Shown piece by piece: positions 47,579-58,646 of a DNA stretch of 64,000 bases. The DNA comes from Actinomadura syzygii (GTDB lineage: Bacteria; Actinomycetota; Actinomycetes; Streptosporangiales; Streptosporangiaceae). The notes under the pieces are model-generated. The model was not told the DNA's origin. It ran no database searches and was given only the letters and a program-made list of their open reading frames with translations. Position 1 is the first letter of the stretch. Each line of letters begins with the position of its first letter. The stretch is taken from contig NZ_VSFF01000007.1 of assembly GCF_008085905.1 (NCBI RefSeq), forward strand, positions 1 through 64,000, in the 5' to 3' direction. The position numbers were made by a program, and so were the translations under genes.

Positions 47579-48802
47579 ATGCTCTCCCTCACCGTCGAGG
47601 ACGTCCGCGCCGCCCGGGACGTGCTCCGCGAGGTGGTCGTGCCGACCCCGATGATCCCGTCCCGGGTGCTGTCGGAGCAGATCGGCGGGCCCGTCCTGCT
47701 CAAGTGCGAGAACCTGCAGCGCACCGGCTCGTTCAAGATCCGCGGCGCGTTCCTGCGGATCTCCCGGCTGAGCGCGGCCGAGCGGGCCCGCGGCGTCGTC
47801 GCGGCCAGCGCGGGCAACCACGCGCAGGGCGTCGCGCTCGCCGCGTCCATGCTCGGCTGCCGGGCGACCGTGTTCATGCCGGTCGGCGCCCCGCTCCCCA
47901 AGATCGCCGCGACCCGCGGCTACGGCGCCGAAGTCGTCTTCCCCGGCCCGACCGTGGACGACTGCCTCGTCGCCGCCCAGAAGCACGCGGACGAGTCGGG
48001 CGCCGTGTTCATCCACCCCTTCGACCACCCGGACGTCGTCACCGGCCAGGCCACCATCGGGCTGGAGATCATGGAGCAGTGCCCGGACGCCCGCACGATC
48101 GTCACCCCGGTCGGCGGCGGCGGCCTGCTCGCGGGCGTCGCGGCGGCCGCCAAGGGCGTCGCGCTCGCCGCGGGCGGCCCCGGCGTCAAGATCGTCGGAG
48201 CGCAGGCCAAGCGGGCGGCGGCGTTCCCGCCCTCGCTCGCGGCCGGCCGCCCGACGCAGATCGAGATCGAGCGGACGATGGCGGACGGGATCGCGGTCGG
48301 CCGTCCCGGCGACCTCACCTACGCCATGTTCACCGAGCTGGTCGACGCGGTCGTCACCGTCACCGAGGAGTCCATCTCGCAGGCGCTGCTGCTGTGCCTA
48401 GAACGGGCCAAGCAGGTCGTCGAGCCCGCGGGAGCGGCCGGGGTCGCGGCCCTGCTGGAGCACGCCTACGCGGTCGAGCCGCCCGTCGTGGTGCTGCTGT
48501 CGGGCGGCAACATCGACCCGCTGCTGCTGTCGCGGGTGCTGCGGCACGGCCTCGCGGGCGCGGGCCGGTACCTGGTCGTCCGGTGCCGGTTGAAGGACCG
48601 TCCGGGCGCGCTGATGACGCTGCTCGGCGAGCTTGCCGAGCTGGGCGTGAACGTCCTGGACGTGATGCACGAGCGCGTCGCGGCGCGGCTGCCCGTCGAG
48701 GAGGCCGAGGTGCTCCTGCACCTGGAGACGCGCGGCGCCGACCACTCCGAGGACGTCATCGGCCACCTCCGCGAACGGGGCTACACCCTCACGCTGAGCT
48801 AG
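47579..48802 (+). CDS. ilvA: Threonine ammonia-lyase with ACT domain
   Basis: 407 residues. PLP lysine Lys53 in 'TGSFKIRGA', 'SAGNHAQGVA' and the phosphate loop 'VGGGGLLAG' show a fold-type II dehydratase turning threonine into 2-oxobutanoate and ammonia. A single C-terminal ACT domain (about 330-407, 'RLKDRPGALMTLLGELAELGVNVLDV') suggests allosteric control by an amino acid. The length matches the about 400-residue actinobacterial form, shorter than E. coli IlvA with two ACT-like domains. It may serve isoleucine synthesis or catabolism. Confidence 0.92.
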   Translation: MLSLTVEDVRAARDVLREVVVPTPMIPSRVLSEQIGGPVLLKCENLQRTGSFKIRGAFLRISRLSAAERARGVVAASAGNHAQGVALAASMLGCRATVFMPVGAPLPKIAATRGYGAEVVFPGPTVDDCLVAAQKHADESGAVFIHPFDHPDVVTGQATIGLEIMEQCPDARTIVTPVGGGGLLAGVAAAAKGVALAAGGPGVKIVGAQAKRAAAFPPSLAAGRPTQIEIERTMADGIAVGRPGDLTYAMFTELVDAVVTVTEESISQALLLCLERAKQVVEPAGAAGVAALLEHAYAVEPPVVVLLSGGNIDPLLLSRVLRHGLAGAGRYLVVRCRLKDRPGALMTLLGELAELGVNVLDVMHERVAARLPVEEAEVLLHLETRGADHSEDVIGHLRERGYTLTLS

Positions 48803-48840
48803 CCGCCCGCACGGCTCGCCCAGCGCGAGGGCGGTCGGGC

Positions 48841-50262
48841 CTACACGCTCGGCTTGCCCTCGGAGTACAGCCAGGTCTTCGCCCAGCCGTTCACGTTCCT
48901 GTGCGAGAGCCGTCCGGCGAAGCGGACGAAGTCCGCCGTCGAAGCGTTCCCGTACCGGTGCGCGGCGGGCCACTCGCGCAGCAGGCGGTAGAACGACTTG
49001 TCACCGATCGTCTTCCGCAGGGCGTGGATGGCCATCGCGCCGCGGTCGTACACGAGCCCGTCGAAGATGTGGTCGCGGCCCGGGTCGGCGACCTTGCCCT
49101 TCCACAGCGCGCTGTCGGCGGGCGCCTTGTACGTGTCGTCGAAGCTGCTCTGCACGGGCGTGCCCTCGAACTTCTCCGCGTACAGCCACTCGGAGTACGT
49201 CGCGAAGCCCTCGTTCAGCCAGATGTCGGACCAGCGCGCGGGGGACACCGCGTCGCCGAACCACTGGTGGCCGAGCTCGTGCGCGAGCAGCCCGCCGCTC
49301 GGGATGCTGCCCGGCCTGCGTCCGAGGTCGTACACGGGACGGCCCTGCGTCTCCAGCGCGTAGCCGACGCCCGCCTTCACCACGATCCCGCCCGTCGAGG
49401 TGAACGGGTAGCGCCCGTACAGGGACGCCTCGAAGTCCGTCACCTGCCCGGTCTGGTCGTGGAACTTCTGCGCGTCGCCCGCCGCCACGCCCTGGACGCG
49501 GTCGGTGGCCGTGAGGTTCGGCACGCCGCCCTTCGTCCGGCCGGACAGGGTGTCGTACTTGCCGATGGCGAACATCGACAGCTCGCTCGCCATCGGGTTG
49601 CGGACGTCCCAGCGGGTCGTCGTCCAGCCGCCCTTCGTCGACCTGCCGCGCAGGTCGCCGTTGGCCAGCGTGGTGAGGCCGCTCGGCGCCGACAGGGTGA
49701 ACGAGTACGTCGCCTTGTCGGACGGATGGTCGTTCACCGGGAACACCGTCGCCGCGCCGATCGGCTGGTTGAGCATGACGGCGCCGTCCGCCGTCGGGAT
49801 CCAGCCGGACGTGCCGAGCGCGTCGTCGTTCACCGTCTGCGGGACGCCCGAGTACGCGACCGTCACCGTGAACGTCCGGTTCTTGCGCAGCCCGCTCGGC
49901 GGGGTGATGACCAGCTCCTGCGCGCCCGTCCGCCTGTAGGACGCCTTACGCCCGTCCACCTTCAGGGACGAGATCGTCAGCGGGCCGAGGAAGTCCAGGT
50001 CGAAGCGGGACAGGTTCTGCGTCGCCCGCGCCTTCACCCTGGTCACGGCCTGGATGCCCTTCGTCGCCGGGTCGTACCTGAGCCCGACGTCGTAGTGCGC
50101 GACGTCGTAGCCGCCGTTGCCCATGTCGGGGAAGTAGGGGTCGCCCGCGCCCGGCGCCCCGGGCGTGAACCGCGCGGCGGCGACGGCGGGCGCCGCCGGG
50201 GCGGCGAGCACCGCGGCGGTGCTCAGCGCCACGGTGGCCAGGACTCTGGGGGTTCTGCTCAT
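48841..50262 (-). CDS. Secreted M1-family zinc aminopeptidase, paralogue 1
   Basis: 473 residues. Signal peptide (about 1-30, Ala-rich, ending 'AVAAA'). Zinc motif HELGH (328-332) followed by 'WLNEGFATYSEW' whose Glu is the third ligand; substrate-binding Tyr lies in 'YDRGAMAIHAL'. It is a short M1 enzyme, lacking the C-terminal domains of PepN, so it contains mostly the beta-sandwich and catalytic domains. It probably trims peptides outside the cell. Adjacent paralogue at 50576 with the same architecture indicates tandem duplication. Confidence 0.92.
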   Translation of the reverse strand: MSRTPRVLATVALSTAAVLAAPAAPAVAAARFTPGAPGAGDPYFPDMGNGGYDVAHYDVGLRYDPATKGIQAVTRVKARATQNLSRFDLDFLGPLTISSLKVDGRKASYRRTGAQELVITPPSGLRKNRTFTVTVAYSGVPQTVNDDALGTSGWIPTADGAVMLNQPIGAATVFPVNDHPSDKATYSFTLSAPSGLTTLANGDLRGRSTKGGWTTTRWDVRNPMASELSMFAIGKYDTLSGRTKGGVPNLTATDRVQGVAAGDAQKFHDQTGQVTDFEASLYGRYPFTSTGGIVVKAGVGYALETQGRPVYDLGRRPGSIPSGGLLAHELGHQWFGDAVSPARWSDIWLNEGFATYSEWLYAEKFEGTPVQSSFDDTYKAPADSALWKGKVADPGRDHIFDGLVYDRGAMAIHALRKTIGDKSFYRLLREWPAAHRYGNASTADFVRFAGRLSHRNVNGWAKTWLYSEGKPSV

Positions 50263-50575
50263 CGGCCTCGTCCTCGGGTCGTCGGTCGTCCTCGGTTGGC
50301 GGTCCGGCCCCCGGTTTCCGGCCCGGCCGGCCGTGGTCAGCTGTCATGACCGTGATCAAGACTTGCTCGTGACCCGCGTCCCCGGCAAGCCCCGTTTGGT
50401 CTTAAATCGGCGGAAAAAGGACGGAATCCATGGCCGGATCCGGCAGTCGGACGCCGTTCGCGCGGTTGGTCCGTCCGCGGGACCCGGTTCCGGCCCAGCC
50501 TCGCGGGCCTTTACGGGCATCCGCCATGGGACCCGCCGGTCTTTCCGCGGGCTTGGCCGATTCCGCGCCGCGGCC

Positions 50576-52174
<1,599 letters not shown>

Positions 52175-52231
52175 GCCGACAAGCGTGCCCGTGCCACCCC
52201 CACCCCGCAACCTGGACGTGTCCGTTCGTCG

Positions 52232-53113
52232 TCAGCGGCGGTGGGCGTAGGGGTTGGGCGCGGTCGGGTCGGCCTTGACGACGATCGTGCGGGCGACCTT
52301 GCAGTGCAGGGCCTGCTTGCGGCGGTCCCACAGGATCCAGGCGACGTCGACCAGGCCTATGCAGCCGCAGAAGCCGCCGAGCACGCTGTAGAAGGCGGAG
52401 CGTCCGGCGGCCTGGCCGGAGGTGATCGCCTGCCGGTCGTCCTGCCGGACGACGCGGATGCGCAGCAGCATCTTGCCGAGCGTCTGCCCGAACCTCGCGT
52501 GCATCAGCCAGTAATAGAGGAAGCCCAGCACGACGCTGATCGCGTTCGCGCCGGACTGGGCGCCGTTGAAGAAGGAGTCGTTGGAGTCCGGGTTGAAGAC
52601 GCGGTTCCAGTCGATGAACGGGATCGAGACCAGCCCGGACACGATGCCGACCAGGATCAGGTCGACGATCGCCGCGCCCAGCCGCGCCCAGCGGCCCGCC
52701 AGCCCCTCGGTGGCGGGATCGACGTACCCGCCCATGCCCGGCCCGTAGCCGGACTGGTCGGGATACCTCGGGTACTGCGGTGGCGGCTGCTGCTGCCCGT
52801 ACCCCGGCTGCTCGCCGTATCCGGGCTGCTCGCCGTACCCCGGTTGGCCGCCGTATCCGGGTTGGCCGCCATGGCCCGGCTGTTCTCCGTACCCGGGTTG
52901 ACCGCCGTACCCGGGCCGGCCTCCGTACGGTTGCTGACCCTGGCCGCCGTAGGGGTCCTGGCCGTAGGGCGGTTGGCCGCCGGGCGGCTGCCGCTGCTCG
53001 CCGCCGTAGGGCGGTCCGCCGTACGGGCCCGGACGGTCGGGCGGCGGCTGCTCGTCAGGCCGCCGGTCTTCCGGCTCTCCCCCGGACGCGGGGTCGTTCG
53101 GCGGTTGCGTCAT
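52232..53113 (-). CDS. RDD-family membrane protein with Gly-Tyr-Pro repeats, paralogue 1
   Basis: 293 residues from ATG 53113. Residues 1-130 are a disordered Pro/Gly/Gln/Tyr tail with heptad-like units of GYGGQPG/GYGEQPG type encoded by 21-nt repeats. The RDD domain (about 135-275) has three helices and the basic 'GLAGRWARLGAAIVD' and 'ARFGQTLGKMLLRIRVV' motifs. In mycobacteria the proline-rich RDD protein Pra lies between cbs and metB. RDD proteins have been linked to ion transport and stress, but no activity can be assigned here. Tandem paralogue at 53191. Confidence 0.85.
   Translation of the reverse strand: MTQPPNDPASGGEPEDRRPDEQPPPDRPGPYGGPPYGGEQRQPPGGQPPYGQDPYGGQGQQPYGGRPGYGGQPGYGEQPGHGGQPGYGGQPGYGEQPGYGEQPGYGQQQPPPQYPRYPDQSGYGPGMGGYVDPATEGLAGRWARLGAAIVDLILVGIVSGLVSIPFIDWNRVFNPDSNDSFFNGAQSGANAISVVLGFLYYWLMHARFGQTLGKMLLRIRVVRQDDRQAITSGQAAGRSAFYSVLGGFCGCIGLVDVAWILWDRRKQALHCKVARTIVVKADPTAPNPYAHRR
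52790..52925 (-). repeat. Coding 21-nt tandem repeats
   Basis: About six imperfect 21-nt units inside the RDD gene encode GYG(G/E)QPG. They are in frame and translated, so not a CRISPR array. Confidence 0.75.
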
Positions 53114-53190
53114 GACCGTTGGATTGGCCGTGGCGCAGGGTTCCAAACATCGCCGCGTCCGGGAGGATCGGAATGTTTACCCCTGGATGA

Positions 53191-54207
53191 TCAGGAGTTG
53201 CCGGGCTCGGACGGCGGCGCCGCCGGCGCCGGTGGTTGCGCGGGCGGTTGCGCCGGTTGCGCGGAGCGGGCGTACGGGTTCGGCGCCCACGCCGGCGCCT
53301 TCACGACGACCGTCCCGGCGATCTTGTCGTGGACGGCCTGGCGGCGCGGGTCCCACAGGATCCAGGCGTTGTCGAGGAGGCCGACGAAGCTGAGGATCCC
53401 GAGGGCGGGCGTCAGCACGCCGAGGATGGACGACCCCGTCGTGATGGCGTACACGAACGCCTCCCGTCCGGCCGCCTGGCCCCAGCTCACCGCGGAGTGG
53501 TCGGACGCCTTCACCACCCTGATGCCGAGCGCCAGCTTCCCGAGCGTCTGCCCCCACCTCGCGTGCGCGACGGTGAAGTACACGAAGCCCAGCAGGAACA
53601 CGAGCGCGTACGCGGCCATCATGCGCGGGATGTTGTACAGGTCCAGGGGGTCGGTGATCGGCTCGCCGGACGAGATGGAGTCCTCCCACTTGTCCCAGCG
53701 GATCGAGAGCAGGAAGGCGGGCGTCGAGAAGACGCCGAGGATGACGCCGTCCAGGATCCCGGCGACGAGCCGGCGCAGGCGTCCGGCGGCGAAGTCCTGC
53801 GGTCCGCCCTGGCCGGACGGTCCGTAGCCGGGCGGTCCGTACCCGGGGTGGCCGTAGCCGGGCGGGGGATATCCCGGCTGCGGCGGGCCGTAACCGGGCG
53901 GCGCGTAACCGGAGGGCGGAGCGGGCGGCCCGTAGCCGATCGGGGGCGCGGCGGGCAGCGGGGCCGCACCTGGCTGCGGGGCCGCACCTGGCTGCGGGGC
54001 CGCGCCGGGTTGCGGGGCCGCGCCGGGTTGCGGGGCCGCGCCGGGCTGGGCGCCGTAGGTGCCCTCGTAGGGCGGCGGGCGCTCCGGCATCGCGGGCGGG
54101 CCGGTCGGCGCGTCCGCGGAGGGGGTCTCGGGGGCGTCCGGGGACTGCGGGTCGGGGGACGCCCAACCGCCGCCCTCGGGCCGGGGGTTCTCAGGCGGTT
54201 CGCTCAT
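53191..54207 (-). CDS. RDD-family membrane protein with PGAAPQ repeats, paralogue 2
   Basis: 338 residues. Acidic Pro-rich start, five PGAAPQ/L repeats (about 55-84), then Gly-Tyr-Pro-rich units, followed by the RDD domain (about 140-305: 'AGRLRRLVAGILDGVILG', 'ARWGQTLGKLALGIRVVKASD', 'LLDNAWILWDPRRQAVHDKIAGTVVV'). It shares the domain ending with its neighbour but its tail repeat is unrelated in unit and length, and it has a Pro/Ala-rich C-terminus. Probably duplicated from the same ancestor. Confidence 0.85.
   Translation of the reverse strand: MSEPPENPRPEGGGWASPDPQSPDAPETPSADAPTGPPAMPERPPPYEGTYGAQPGAAPQPGAAPQPGAAPQPGAAPQPGAAPLPAAPPIGYGPPAPPSGYAPPGYGPPQPGYPPPGYGHPGYGPPGYGPSGQGGPQDFAAGRLRRLVAGILDGVILGVFSTPAFLLSIRWDKWEDSISSGEPITDPLDLYNIPRMMAAYALVFLLGFVYFTVAHARWGQTLGKLALGIRVVKASDHSAVSWGQAAGREAFVYAITTGSSILGVLTPALGILSFVGLLDNAWILWDPRRQAVHDKIAGTVVVKAPAWAPNPYARSAQPAQPPAQPPAPAAPPSEPGNS
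53955..54049 (-). repeat. Coding 18-nt tandem repeats
   Basis: Five 18-nt units, nearly identical, encode the PGAAPQ repeats of the second RDD protein. The near identity points to recent expansion. Confidence 0.75.
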
Positions 54208-54259
54208 GATCCACAGTGTGCCGTCAAACGGGCGGGACCGGTGCGGTTTGAACGGACGT

Positions 54260-54292
54260 CCGGCCCTGGACGATGGCGCCGTCCAGGGCCGG
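54260..54292 (-). terminator. Terminator of the hppD gene
   Basis: A perfect 13-bp stem (54260-54272 with 54280-54292) with a 7-nt loop, 37 bases after the hppD stop on the minus strand. A partial inverted copy of the G/C-run repeat (54291-54318) lies between stop and stem. Confidence 0.7.
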
Positions 54293-54328
54293 GCGACCCC
54301 CCGAGCTCAAGGGGGAGCGTGCGGCGGA

Positions 54329-56061
<1,733 letters not shown>

Positions 56062-56090
56062 CCTGGATAAGGGCGGCCCCGGACACAGCG

Positions 56091-56121
56091 CCGCCGGGCG
56101 GGTTCTCTGCCCGCCCGGCGG
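56091..56121. terminator. Bidirectional terminator between the Lrp and greA genes
   Basis: A perfect 12-bp stem (56091-56102 with 56110-56121), loop TTCTCTG, between two convergent genes. Confidence 0.75.
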
Positions 56122-56181
56122 TTCCCGGTTCCGCGATCAGCGCGGCCGGCTCGGCGGGACGCCGGCCGAAGCGATGAACGG

Positions 56182-56682
56182 TCAGCCGGCTCCGTACGGG
56201 GTGGCGTCGAGGATCTCGACGGTCATGCCGCGTCCGTTCGGCAGGTTGTAGGTGGCCTTCTCGCCGACCTTCTTGCCGTTGATCGCCGCGCCCAGCGGCG
56301 ACTTGGGGGAGTAGACGTCGATGGGGGCGCCGACCTCCTCGCGGGACGCGAGCAGGAAGGTGACCTCCTCGTCGTCGCCCTCGAAGGAGATCGTGACGGT
56401 CATGCCCGGCCCGACGACGCCCTCGGTGCGCGGCGCCTCGCCGACGCGGGCGTTCTCCAGGATGGCCTGCAGCTGCAGGATGCGGCCCTCGATCTTGCCC
56501 TGTTCCTCCTTGGCCGCGTGGTAGCCGCCGTTCTCGCGCAGGTCGCCTTCCTCCCGCGCCGCCTCGATCTTCTGCGCGATCTCGATGCGGCCCGGGCCCG
56601 ACAGGTGCTCCAGCTCGTTCTTGAGCCGGTCGTACGCCTCCTGGGTCAGCCAGGTGACGTTGTCAGCGCGGGTCTCGGTCAC
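56182..56682 (-). CDS. greA: Transcription elongation factor GreA
   Basis: 166 residues. It enters the secondary channel of RNA polymerase and triggers cleavage of backtracked RNA. The N-terminal coiled coil carries the acidic tip ('REEGDLRENGGYHAAKEEQGKIEGRI', with Asp and Glu as catalytic pair), and the C-terminal FKBP-like domain ends 'GKKVGEKATYNLPNGRGMTVEIL'. Length is normal. In mycobacteria greA also adjoins DUF4307 and mca. The 200-bp gap upstream (56683-56882) holds its promoter and no other gene. Confidence 0.96.
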   Translation of the reverse strand: MTETRADNVTWLTQEAYDRLKNELEHLSGPGRIEIAQKIEAAREEGDLRENGGYHAAKEEQGKIEGRILQLQAILENARVGEAPRTEGVVGPGMTVTISFEGDDEEVTFLLASREEVGAPIDVYSPKSPLGAAINGKKVGEKATYNLPNGRGMTVEILDATPYGAG

Positions 56683-56882
56683 GGGTACTCCTCATCCACA
56701 TGTAGCGATCCTCCGCCCGCTCCCTGGGCGGATGTCACATCGACATGAAGTGCGGCCGGGTGAAACCTCTAGCCTATCCGGTGGTTGCGGGTAAAGGTTC
56801 CCTGATCTCGGCGTCTGCAATCCGCCATTCGTACTTCGGCCTTCACGGGGCGTATCGGACGCCCGACCGTTACACCCGACCG

Positions 56883-57278
56883 CTACACGGTGCGGCAGTC
56901 GTGGATCCGCGCGCCGGTCGCCCTGCGGGCCGTGTGCAGCGTCTCCGTCCCCTTGGCGCCCGACCTGCCCGCCGGGACGGTGACCTCCCGCTCGTCCAGC
57001 ACCGCGAACTTCTCGTCGTAGGCGTCGACGGTGCAGCGGACGGCGTCGTCCTTCCCCTTGGCGACGGTGTAGTTGACCGTCACCAAGGCGTCGGCGATGT
57101 CGTAGCTGACCATCTGCGCGACGATCCCCGGCGTCTGCCCCGCGTAGGCGGCGATGATGCCGAAACCGCCCGCGGCGAGCGCGGCGACCGCGCCGATGAC
57201 GACCAGTCCGAGGCGTCCCCGGCGCGGCTCCGGGCGCGCGGGGTCGGACGCGGCTTCCTGCGGCACGCTCGTCGTCAT
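56883..57278 (-). CDS. DUF4307 membrane protein
   Basis: 131 residues. A short basic N-terminus, one membrane helix (about 24-46, 'LVVIGAVAALAAGGFGIIAAYAG'), and an extracytoplasmic beta-rich domain with two cysteines ('AVRCTVDAY' and 'IHDCRTV') that could form a disulfide. It matches DUF4307, a single-pass actinobacterial family of unknown function, found between greA and mca in mycobacteria as here. Divergent from mca. Confidence 0.85.
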   Translation of the reverse strand: MTTSVPQEAASDPARPEPRRGRLGLVVIGAVAALAAGGFGIIAAYAGQTPGIVAQMVSYDIADALVTVNYTVAKGKDDAVRCTVDAYDEKFAVLDEREVTVPAGRSGAKGTETLHTARRATGARIHDCRTV

Positions 57279-57282
57279 GGCG

Positions 57283-57310
57283 GGGAATCTCCGTGCGGTG
57301 TTCGGACGTT
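57283..57310 (+). promoter_or_regulatory. SigR-type oxidative-stress promoter of mca
   Basis: GGGAAT (57283-57288), 18 bases, then CGTT (57307-57310). This fits the sigma-R/sigma-H consensus (GGAAT, 18-19 bases, GTT). mca is a known sigma-R target in Streptomyces. A TTGTC-AGG-GACAA palindrome (57309-57321) overlaps the expected start point. Predicted 5' leader is about 75 nt. Confidence 0.6.
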
Positions 57311-57390
57311 GTCAGGGACAATTCTCGTCTGTGTTGTCGCGTGCCTCGAACCGGGGGCCGCTCACCGAGTCCGGAGAGGGAGATCCCCAG

Positions 57391-58320
57391 GTGTCCGAGG
57401 CGATCGAGGAAACGACGAGGAGGCCGGCCGGGGGCGAGGAGCCGCTGCGCCTCATGGCGGTGCACGCGCACCCCGACGACGAGTCCAGCAAGGGCGCCGC
57501 GACGATGGCGCGGTACGTCGCGGAGGGCGTCGAGGTCCTCGTCGTGACGTGCACCGGCGGCGAGCGCGGCGACATCCTCAACCCGGCGATGGACCGTCCC
57601 GAGGTCAAGGCCGACATCGGCAAGGTCCGCGAGGCGGAGATGGCGCGGGCCCGGGAGATCCTCGGCGTCCGGCAGTCCTGGCTCGGCTTCGTCGACTCCG
57701 GCTACCCCGAGGGCGACCCGCTGCCGCCGCTGCCGGAGGGCTGCTTCGCGCTCGAACCGCTGGAGACCGCCGCCGAGCCGCTGGTGCGCGCCGTCCGCGA
57801 GTTCCGCCCGCACGTGATCCTCACGTACGACGAGAAGGGCGGCTACCCCCACCCCGACCACGTCAAGTGCCACGAGGTCTCGGTCGAGGCGTTCGACGCG
57901 GCGGGCGACCCGGAGCGCTACCCCGGCACCGGCGAGCCCTGGCAGCCGCTCAAGCTCTACTACCACATGACGTTCAGCAAGGAGCGCGTCGTCGCCCTGC
58001 ACACCGCGATGGAGAACGCGGGCCTGGAGTCGCCCTACGCCGACTGGATGAAGCGGTTCGACGAGGACGACACCGGCGAGCGCGCCAAGTGGGAGGTCAC
58101 CACGCGCGTCCCGTGCGCCGACCACTTCGAGACCCGCGACCGCGCCCTGCTCGCCCACGCCACCCAGATCGACCCGAACGGGTTCTGGTTCGTCGTCCCG
58201 ATGGACGTCCAGCGCGAGGCATGGCCCACCGAGGACTACCATTTGGCCAGGTCCCTGGTCGACACCGAACTGCCGGAGGACGACCTGTTCGCCGGCGTCC
58301 GGGAGAAGGTGTGTCTCTGA
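57391..58320 (+). CDS. mca: Mycothiol S-conjugate amidase
   Basis: 309 residues from the GTG at 57391 (GAGGGAG 8 bases upstream). Zinc amidase of the PIG-L/LmbE fold that cleaves mycothiol conjugates, releasing mercapturic acids for export. The metal site is in 'HAHPDDESS' (His27, Asp30), with 'HPDHVKCHE' as the later zinc His. 'GERGDILNPAM' follows. The length (about 300) and motifs suit Mca; MshB is a close paralogue, so that is the main alternative. It implies a mycothiol-producing actinobacterium. Confidence 0.93.
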   Translation: MSEAIEETTRRPAGGEEPLRLMAVHAHPDDESSKGAATMARYVAEGVEVLVVTCTGGERGDILNPAMDRPEVKADIGKVREAEMARAREILGVRQSWLGFVDSGYPEGDPLPPLPEGCFALEPLETAAEPLVRAVREFRPHVILTYDEKGGYPHPDHVKCHEVSVEAFDAAGDPERYPGTGEPWQPLKLYYHMTFSKERVVALHTAMENAGLESPYADWMKRFDEDDTGERAKWEVTTRVPCADHFETRDRALLAHATQIDPNGFWFVVPMDVQREAWPTEDYHLARSLVDTELPEDDLFAGVREKVCL

Positions 58321-58607
58321 TGCCTCCCCTCGCCGTACCCCTCGCCGCGCCCCTGGTGGCGCTTCCGCTGAACGACGACACGGTCAGCCCCGGCCTGCTC
58401 GGCTTCGGCGTCTTCATCGTCCTCCTCGTCGCGACGGTCTTCCTGTTCCGCTCGATGGGCAAGCAGCTCAAGAAGATCCAGGCGCCGAGCGAGGCCGACC
58501 TGAAGCAGCAGGAGTGGGAGCGCGCCGAAGCCGCGAAGGCCGCGGCCGGGAAGGCCGCTAAGATCGACGACGCCGCGAGGAACGGCGGCGACGGGGACGG
58601 CGCCTGA
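58320..58607 (+). CDS. Small single-pass membrane protein downstream of mca
   Basis: 95 residues; its ATG shares one base with the mca stop (TGATG), so it is translationally coupled. Extracytoplasmic start, one helix (about 22-43, 'SPGLLGFGVFIVLLVATVFLF'), then a basic and helical cytoplasmic tail ('SMGKQLKKIQAPSEADLKQQEWERAEAAKAAAGK'). A small membrane protein follows mca in mycobacteria too. The function is unknown; coupling suggests a link to mycothiol conjugate handling or export. Confidence 0.8.
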   Translation: MPPLAVPLAAPLVALPLNDDTVSPGLLGFGVFIVLLVATVFLFRSMGKQLKKIQAPSEADLKQQEWERAEAAKAAAGKAAKIDDAARNGGDGDGA

Positions 58608-58646
58608 CGCCGCCTCGACTCGACGGCTGACGAACCGGGGGCGCCC

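Noticed and set aside
52790-54049. Short regular repeats considered as CRISPR arrays
   Set aside because: The units are contiguous without spacers, are multiples of 3, and encode regular Pro/Gly peptides in frame with RDD proteins.
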